Positions 57,286 through 64,000 of a stretch of 64,000 nucleotides of DNA are shown here, in pieces. The position numbers and the translations under genes were made by a program. This DNA is from Synchiropus splendidus (lineage: Eukaryota; Chordata; Actinopteri; Syngnathiformes; Callionymidae): assembly GCF_027744825.2 (NCBI RefSeq), contig NC_071349.1, positions 6,973,001 through 7,037,000 on the forward strand, read 5' to 3'. A model generated the notes under the pieces. The model searched no databases and was not told the origin of the DNA. It saw only the letters and a list, made by a program, of their open reading frames with translations. Position 1 is the first letter of the stretch; every line of letters begins with the position of its first letter.

Positions 57286-57964
57286 TAATGCTGTGCGGTT
57301 GAAGTAAACTTAATAAACAACACCGAATAAACATCAAGTCGTACTTATTTCAATGAATAACCCTGTCAGAGGATGAGCTCACTCACTCAAGCAACAGTTC
57401 TCTGACCATGGAAGCATGGTTCACTATTTATCACGGACTTAAAGAATGTCAGCAGCATGTGGGTTCAGGGAAGTACTTCATTGACTTCAGTTATGAGTAA
57501 TAAACCAAATACATGACACAAGTTCAGTTTAGACCCTAAAAATGTGAAGCACTGAACCAACAAACTTTGTGTCAATGTGGTCTCCAGAATCATTAGAGTC
57601 TGTAACTACAGACCACATAATTCTTTCTTGAATTAAACATGCTTAAAAGTATGATCATAAAGAAAAAAAACCTCCAGAACCTCCTCATGCTGTCTTGTCT
57701 GCTTGTCGTATGTCCTACTCTAGCAAGGGCACATGCAGGAAAGCGCTTCACCATAAGGTCATTTTGAAAATGAAGGTTCAAATGGCTTAACACAGCATCC
57801 CACCTGAGTGGTGTGGTGACAGAGGCGCACCAAATCCTCTAGTAGCATGAGTGAAAGTCCTTTCATCAACTATATAGGAGAAGCTCCAGGCAAAACTGCT
57901 TCTTCTGAGAGATGCCATTCTAAGTGCACTGCACGTTCCTATAAGAGAGCACATTTTTGGTTAA

Positions 57965-58560
57965 CCTACCATCCATCCATCCATCCATCCATTCACCCTC
58001 ATCCGCTTATCTGTTGACAGGTCGTGGGGTACCACCTTCAAACACTCGCACCAAACGCTCTTCTTCGGAGCAACATCCACCAGCTCCGACTGGGGCGTCC
58101 CGAGACACTCCCATGCCGCCTGGTCCTGGGTCAACCCCTCGGTCTCCTCCCAGCTGGCCGTGCCTGAAACACCTCCAAAGGGAGGCGTCCAGTCACCCAT
58201 CGGAGGAACTAATTTCAGCTGCTTGTATGTGGGATCTCTTCCTTCAGTCATGACCCAAAGCTCATGACCATAGGTGAGGGTCAGGATGGTAAATAGAGAG
58301 CTTTGCCTTCTGGCTCAGCTCTCTGTTAGACACAACAATGCCGTAGATTGACTGTAATATCGCCCCTGCTGCGCAGATTCGCCGACCAATCTCCAACACC
58401 CGTACCCACCCTCTCAAGACCCCAAGATACTTGAACTTCTCCACTTGAGGCAGGAACCTGGAGAGAGCAATCCATCCTTGGCCTCAGACTTAGAGGTGCT
58501 GATCCTCATCCCAGCCGCTTCACACTCAGATGCAAACCGATCTAGCTGGAGCAGACTGCT
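57965..58560 (-). mobile_element. 5'-truncated RTE/Rex-type LINE fragment
   Basis: On the minus strand a reverse-transcriptase C-terminal relic is visible (VEKFKYLGV, then RELSQKAKLSIY), followed by TATGGTCATGAGCTTTGGGT, the CTGGACGCCTCCCTTTGGAG block, GGATGAGGGTGAATGG and an (ATGG)n tail at 57968-57992. The body is internally deleted relative to fish full-length copies I recall, and contains stops. The clade name is from memory. Confidence 0.75.
57968..57992. repeat. (CCAT)n tail of LINE
   Basis: About six CCAT units, the 3' tail of the minus-strand LINE. Confidence 0.9.
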
Positions 58561-59722
58561 TTACCAAATGTTGCAAATGCAGACCGTGGTTCAGTGAATT
58601 CTATTTTCGACTGCAACTCCTTTTTATTCATAGTTAGTCAAGTTCCGTCCTCGATGATTCTGTGCCAGGTGTTTTATTGCTGTCCCAAGGCACCTCATTT
58701 TTGTTTCTTTTACGGCGTCATCTCAAGTGTTTTATGAAACACTAAAGAAGATTCAATAAGAAGAGATTTGCGCTGTGTTTTTCTTCTAGCTATGAATTTG
58801 ATAATGTGTGTATTGATGGATTATTTGTGCACGGATTTATCGTTTTTGTATTGGTTGTTGTGTGAAGCTGTTGGGAGACAAAGCTAGTGAGGCCATGTGG
58901 AGAGAAGAAAAGGGGGGGCATGTTGGATGAAGGAGGTACGACATAAAAGAGGAAGACAAAGATGAGGTTCAAGGATGTGGTGAATGAGATCATGAAGGGC
59001 AGGGAAGGTCTGACTAGCTAGACTAAGGGGGAGAGGAAGCTGACTTCTCGGGGCAACCCATGAAAGGAAATGTGAAAAGACAAATAAGATTTTTATCTTT
59101 CAAAAACAAACCACACACAACACCAATAAACAGCATCCACAAATTACAACAGACAACGGGCATGACGCCGGCAAAACTACACAAAGAGTGAAACATTGTG
59201 TGATTAAAACAGAAAGAGGAAGATAAAAGGGTAAAGTAGGGGTGAGATAAACAGTAAAGTAGTGGAGCAGACAAATACCGATTTGGCTTCCTCAAGAATG
59301 ACCTAATGCCTAGGTGCAGGAATGTGTTTTGACTCAGGACGAAGGCTTCAGTTCATACAGAGTTGAGATGGAAACAGGGTTTTGGGGATGCAATATTTTC
59401 AATTGTTATAGTTTTGGCAGATGTTTGTCACTTCCACTTGAGGTTGAGCCTTTGGATCACCACATGCTCATTCTTCGCATACGTCCTAATGTGTTATAAA
59501 ACAGAATTTTGTGTCTTCCATGGTTGTGTGTGTGAACACCCAGCGCAACTATCAATAAAGTCTGTTCGATTCAACAATATCAAACAAATTATTCTGCATT
59601 CTAGTTACAAACTCTGGAAGAGCTTTGGTGTCCAGGCTGGTTCTGCTGTAGCAGTAGTAGTTGCTGGCGTTAGCTTCTCCGACTGGAAACAGCTAACATG
59701 GTTTCTTAGTGGTTTATTTCCA
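58561..59722. other. Intergenic, no gene seen
   Basis: Unique DNA. Frames of 60-120 codons show no recognisable domain. Confidence 0.5.
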
Positions 59723-59756
59723 TGACATATCTTAAACTCTAGTTTAAGATATGTCA
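59723..59756. repeat. 34-bp near-perfect palindrome
   Basis: TGACATATCTTAAACT and its exact inverse flank a 2-nt centre CT. Confidence 0.9.
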
Positions 59757-59861
59757 CTTTAAAAACGTTGGGAGCATTTTTTATCACCCGCTCATCCGCC
59801 ATTTTCCTTATTTTCAGTTTGCAGTTTCAGCATAGAAAGTCAAAGCCTACCAAGTGTAACA

Positions 59862-59914
59862 TTAATAATAATAATAATAATAACAACAATAACAATAATA
59901 ATATAATAATAATG
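59862..59914. repeat. (AAT)n/(AAC)n imperfect microsatellite
   Basis: AAT units with AAC interruptions, about 50 bp. Confidence 0.9.
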
Positions 59915-59919
59915 ATCGA

Positions 59920-59995
59920 TGTCATCTCATCGATGCAGATTTGTTCATCTCTGCATCACGATGCGTCGAGAAAAAAACATTCTCAGCAGCCCTAC
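59920..59995. mobile_element. hAT-like terminal fragment (tentative)
   Basis: TCATCGATGCAGATTTG, 'GCATCACGATGCGTCGAG' and CAGCAGCCCTAC resemble the end of fish hAT elements that begin TAGGGCTGCAACGATG. Confidence 0.35.
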
Positions 59996-60179
59996 AAACC
60001 ATGCTCAGGCTGAGGAAACAGGGAATCGAACCTCTCAAAACAATGGCCATACCAAGAAATTAGTCCTCCGATTTTTTGCTTCCTCTCATAAAAGCATTAG
60101 CATGTTCCCCAAATTGTTTGCTACCATCAAAAGCAAATGTCCTGGCACAACGTCCTTGACAGTAAAATTCTTCTCTTAA

Positions 60180-60560
60180 CCGAGTGACCCTAGTTTGCCG
60201 CTGCTGTCGCATTTAGTATCAGTGGACGCAGGAGAGAGGCTGGTGAGGAAACGTCTCCCTCGCTCGCTGAAATGCCAAATGTGTGTATCAGCTTTCAAAG
60301 GTCCCTTTTTAATGTCTGTGACGCATGACTGCTCCTGTGTAGACAACATCTAGAGGAGAGAAGCACTATTCCCGCACAAAGCGCCTGTCACCTAGAATAC
60401 AGATGGAGCATCTGCCCTTGTTCCCTCAAGTGTGTGCTTGTGAAGATGACTCCATTCTACACAGGGTGTTTCTCGACAATGTGTTTTTTTCTAAGTGAGA
60501 AGATGTATGGCTGCTGCTGTTGAGAATACTTGTGTTGGATTATTTTTAGCTCTACCTTGC
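60180..60560. promoter_or_regulatory. Candidate conserved non-coding element
   Basis: Balanced non-repetitive block lacking ORFs; TTTTTAATGTCTGTGACGC and 'CAAAGCGCCTGTCACC' phrases. It looks constrained but is untested. Confidence 0.3.
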
Positions 60561-61260
60561 CCTTGTCTTCTTTCCGTCACCCAGTAGAGGCAAGTAACTT
60601 TGTGACAGGCTCTTATTCCTTGCAGATTCGTGGACTTTTGTTTGACTTATCCGAAAGGTTATCAGCCGCTCGCTTTCAAGTCTCGTAATTTTCCACAGAT
60701 CCAATCTATTTCGGCGCGGGGCCCGCTGTTGTGAGCTTCAATTTCTCCAGACTTCCTCACTTCTTTGGCTTCACATTTCTTACCCCAATTTATCCGTGAT
60801 TGTTCAGGGAAATCTTGTGAAATTCAACAGAACGTAATAGCTGCAGTGTGATGATGGCAGTGGAGAACTAATGATGTCCCAACACCAGGGTCAGGTAGGG
60901 TTTAATTAGAAGAAGCAGGATCAGTGTCGCTCCACTCTGGGGCCCGGGTGTTCCCCGTGCCAGCCTCGTCCTGTGCCAGCATGCTTTTCACCAGAGTTGA
61001 CGGAAAATGAATTGCTGATGTAAAAAAATCGAGTGGGGAGAAATGAATGCAGCTCTTTTCATTTGTGTTTCAATGTGTTGGAAATTGAAGCTCAAAAGGA
61101 GAAAAGCAGCCTGGGTCGAGATAGAGCTTGTGACTAATAGCACAAAACTATATAATAAAAAAAAAAAATGTATATATATTAATATCCTGGTCCACTGATC
61201 ACACTGATGCACAAGACACGTGGCAGCTAGGATGATAACAACAACAACAAACATGGAGGA

Positions 61261-61310
61261 ATCCCTGAACAAAAGCAAACAAAAGCATCTGTTTGCTTTT
61301 GTTCAGGGAT
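61261..61310. repeat. Perfect 21-bp stem hairpin
   Basis: ATCCCTGAACAAAAGCAAAC plus A (61261-61281) pairs exactly with 61290-61310 across an 8-nt loop AAAGCATC. Confidence 0.95.
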
Positions 61311-61319
61311 GTTTTTCAC

Positions 61320-62950
61320 TACACAATGGCCAGGGTTTCCACTGCTCTGAATGTACTTGAAATTCTTACACAAATATTTTCAAGACATTAAAAGAGCTTT
61401 AGTTTAAATAAGGTGATATAAAAAGTTCTGACTTTTGGGACCAACATAATTTCACTCTTAAGACGCATTTATGCTCAACATTACGTGCGGATCTGTCAGT
61501 GCTTTGCTTTCATTTCGTCCATATTTCTGCACATTTCCACAAACAAAGCAGTACCACCGAAACCATGGGGGCAGTGTTGCTGTGACTACCCAATACAATA
61601 CACACTATTGAGACACAAAGAAGACGTAACAATGGCGGAAATTCAATACATTTACTGACCTCACCGACTACTGCCTCCTACAACGCTGCCTCTGTTTTGT
61701 CTTTTGTGCAAGAGGTACATTATCTTCTATAGTTCTTCCACAGTTGCCATGTTGTGGAGTTTGTCTCTGTCATAAACTTTGGATTCTGGGCTTCCCCCGG
61801 TGGATATATTGGTGAACAGCAATACCAACATAAAAAAACGCATGGAAATATGCGATCAGTGATGGTAATATCATTTGAAATGGATGGGAACATTTTTGTA
61901 GGTAAAGGGAGCACAATGTAAATGGGCCTTTAAGGTGTAACATACGACAATCTTCAAGTAGAGTTGTGCATCCAATGGCAACGATGAAGTTGCATGTTGA
62001 TATGTTAATGGATCAAATGTTTCCTCTCCCACTGCATTTCCTGATGGTCAAAAAGAACGATCAGCGTTGGATGAGGCTCTCTTTGTTATGCTCGTAGATA
62101 CACTAGTAGGGTTCTTCCCAGAATTTTTCCTCAGCACAGGGGGCGTCTTCCAACCTTACACGGAGCCATGATAGTTCATCTTGATTTCTGTGCAATGTGT
62201 GAGGTGTGTGAAGGTCATTACCACATGAGGAAGTACCAAGTGACATATTCCAAAAGTGTAACCTTACGGAGAGCACCACCCGTATGGCGTACTCTTTACC
62301 CCAACCCTGAATGTCACGAGATTTTGCGGAAGGGAACCGTGCAGTTGAATTGAAAACCTAGCGCATCAACACATGCAAGACTTACTTCTGCTTCACAATG
62401 CGACGCAAAAGTCCATTCTAATATGTGACACCTTGGGAGTGTGAATGCGTAAATTTTGTCTTTGCAGGTAATGACTGAAAAGAATAAGGTCAAGGATACA
62501 AGCGATGGAACTTCTACGCTTCTTCTACAGCGTCTACACTTCTTCACCTCTCAGTCATTGATGGTTTAGTTGTATTGAACAGTAGCAAGGTGTCATCCCA
62601 AACTCTTCTAGCTATGCTTCACATCCAGCAGGACAAGATGGCCAAGCTACCTCAACTGGCGAGGAGAGTTCAGTCTCTCGTGGACGTGTGCGAGAGAGTC
62701 CAGACCACCTGCTGAGTTCTTGATGTGTTGGTGATCTTTTGCGTGTAAGCTAGCAGAAGCAGCTTGTGCTAAACAGAACAGTTTGAGAAACTGTATTTCA
62801 TCCGTCCCGCACTTATGATTGATAATACGTGAAGTCTAGCTGTAACAAAACGACTTTCACTGGCTCCATGAACGAATGCCTTGGCAGAAATATGCTGCGC
62901 CACGGAGCAAATGACTGAAACAAGTCGACCAGATTGGACAGATGAGTGAG
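61320..62950. other. Intergenic, no gene seen
   Basis: Unique DNA with no supported ORF, RNA or repeat. Confidence 0.5.
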
Positions 62951-62959
62951 ACCAGCCAA

Positions 62960-63170
62960 GGAGAATAACTGTGGCCAACATTCCTGATTATCCAATCAGC
63001 GCTCCGAAAACATCAATTCCACCCCGTCAATAGATAATTAAGGGGGATAATTGGCTGGCGGTGCTGCGGCCAGACGCTGCTAATGTTTCATCCCTTACCT
63101 CAGCATCGCACACGGGTGTCAGCAAGGATTTTGACCTTGACTGTATATCTGCCAGGCTGTCCAAACTTAG
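62960..63170. promoter_or_regulatory. Candidate conserved non-coding element
   Basis: CCTGATTATCCAATCAGCGC, ATAGATAATTAAGG and GGATAATTGGC give clustered ATTA, CCAAT and GATTA cores. Confidence 0.4.
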
Positions 63171-63179
63171 CGCCATTCT

Positions 63180-63230
63180 GGAGCCGTCTATTATCTGGAG
63201 ACGTCTATTAGCTGGAGACGTCTATTGTCC
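63180..63230 (+). repeat. 17-bp tandem repeat, three units
   Basis: GGAGCCGTCTATTATCT, GGAGACGTCTATTAGCT and GGAGACGTCTATTGTCC follow without gap at 63180, 63197 and 63214. Confidence 0.95.
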
Positions 63231-63540
63231 CCACACGTGGGGCAGGATGTGAAATAGTGTTGCATAACGGCATATGCTGCGAGATGTTTGCTTGGTAGAG
63301 AGATATTAAGTGACCGAATATAACCACCTTCAGGCTGAAGTAAAGATGCCCGGTGTAGGTACCAAATGTGTCCGCTTCCCAGGACGATGACGCCACATCC
63401 GGCATATTCAATATCTTTTTAAAAAATGTTTTCAAGAGCCAGAGGAAATAACATTTATTTCCTCAAAATACGATGTCTGTCATTGGGTTGTTTGCGAAGT
63501 TTATGTCCGTTCTTCTCTGCAGTCTGTGGAACAACGTGCT

Positions 63541-64000
63541 GTGATTGGCTGACATGTACGGAGCTTTGTTTTTCTTTGATATTGCACAAGAAACCACAAT
63601 AGACTCCACAGTAGGCACTTATACACATCCAGATACATTTTTATTTTTTCGCCTGGGGGAAATATGCACCTATGAAGGAGTTTTCACCTCTACCAAATCA
63701 GTCCTACCACTTCCGCGTTAGCTGAAAGACGAGTCAGGATTGGCTGACACGTACGAGGCATTGTTTATTTCCCCTGGCAAATTAATAAAAATATAACTGG
63801 AAGTGTGTATGTGTCGACGATAGAGTCTATTGTGATTTTTGTGTGATATAAAATAAAAACAATGCCTCGCACATGTCAGCCAATCACGACGCATGGTTCA
63901 CCTAACGCGGAAGTGGTAGGACCGATTTGGTAGGGGTGAAAACTCCTTCATAGGCGAATGAAGAAAAATGTATCTGGATATGTATAAGTGCCTACTGTGG
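63541..64000. repeat. Monomer repeat array with head-to-head inversion, cut by window edge
   Basis: Block a (GTGATTGGCTGACATGTACG to CACAATAGACTC, 63541-63605) is followed by block b (CCACAGTAGGCACTTATACA, from 63606, to CCACTTCCGCGTTAG) and a shortened a (from 63737). After about 50 bp the inverse of a (63823-63890) and the inverse of b (to 64000) follow, ending CCTACTGTGG. The monomer is about 175 bp. The right arm ends exactly at the window edge, so the array probably continues. Confidence 0.85.

Noticed and set aside
41191..64000. MYOM2-like exons expected from human gene order
   Set aside because: No immunoglobulin or fibronectin-III-like exons with splice sites were recognised; if present the gene lies further right.
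1..64000. CRISPR array, operon, phage or plasmid feature
   Set aside because: The split exons, GT/AG introns and microsatellites are those of a vertebrate chromosome; no regularly spaced identical repeats with unique spacers occur.

Overview
The window reads as a vertebrate, most likely teleost fish, nuclear chromosome segment. Coding sequence is split into many short exons with GT/AG borders, several introns are only 66-98 bp, and the intergenic DNA carries fish-type LINE tails, MITE-like inverted repeats and (AT)n, (GT)n and (AAT)n microsatellites. No bacterial, plasmid or phage feature is present.

Region 1 (about 1-33.4 kb, + strand) is nearly all of one gene, arhgef10, a Rho guanine-nucleotide exchange factor. 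I resolved 27 coding exons whose phases all agree. Joined, they give one open frame of 1398 complete codons plus stop, running from an acidic N-terminal region through the DH domain, the PH-like region and the WD40-like C-terminal half. Only the first coding exon or exons lie off the left edge. The introns hold a 1.2 kb non-autonomous DNA transposon with terminal inverted repeats (9677-10890), a D-arm-deleted tRNA-Ile(AAT) remnant (15646-15711), a 537 bp element with diverged inverted ends (24095-24631), two inverted copies of another repeat, and microsatellites.

Region 2 (33.4-41.2 kb, + strand) holds arhgef10 3' sequence, a short intergenic space, then kbtbd11. That gene has a single coding exon of 556 codons (BTB, BACK, kelch repeats), a probable untranslated first exon near 36.6-36.84 kb, a 7-codon upstream ORF and a polyadenylation signal near 41.17 kb. 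The order arhgef10 then kbtbd11 on the same strand matches the human 8p23.3 neighbourhood, which supports both names.

Region 3 (41.2-64 kb) has no intact protein-coding gene that I can support. It holds a decayed minus-strand coding relic (43.3-43.98 kb), LINE and MITE fragments, CTCF-like motifs, long stretches of balanced composition that resemble vertebrate conserved non-coding elements, perfect hairpins (59.7 and 61.3 kb), a degenerate minisatellite with AT-rich palindromes (51.8-52.6 kb), and a repeat array that turns back on itself at the right edge (63.54-64.0 kb). The two genes are neighbours, but I see no direct shared pathway: one activates Rho-family GTPases, the other is probably a cullin-3 ubiquitin ligase adaptor.
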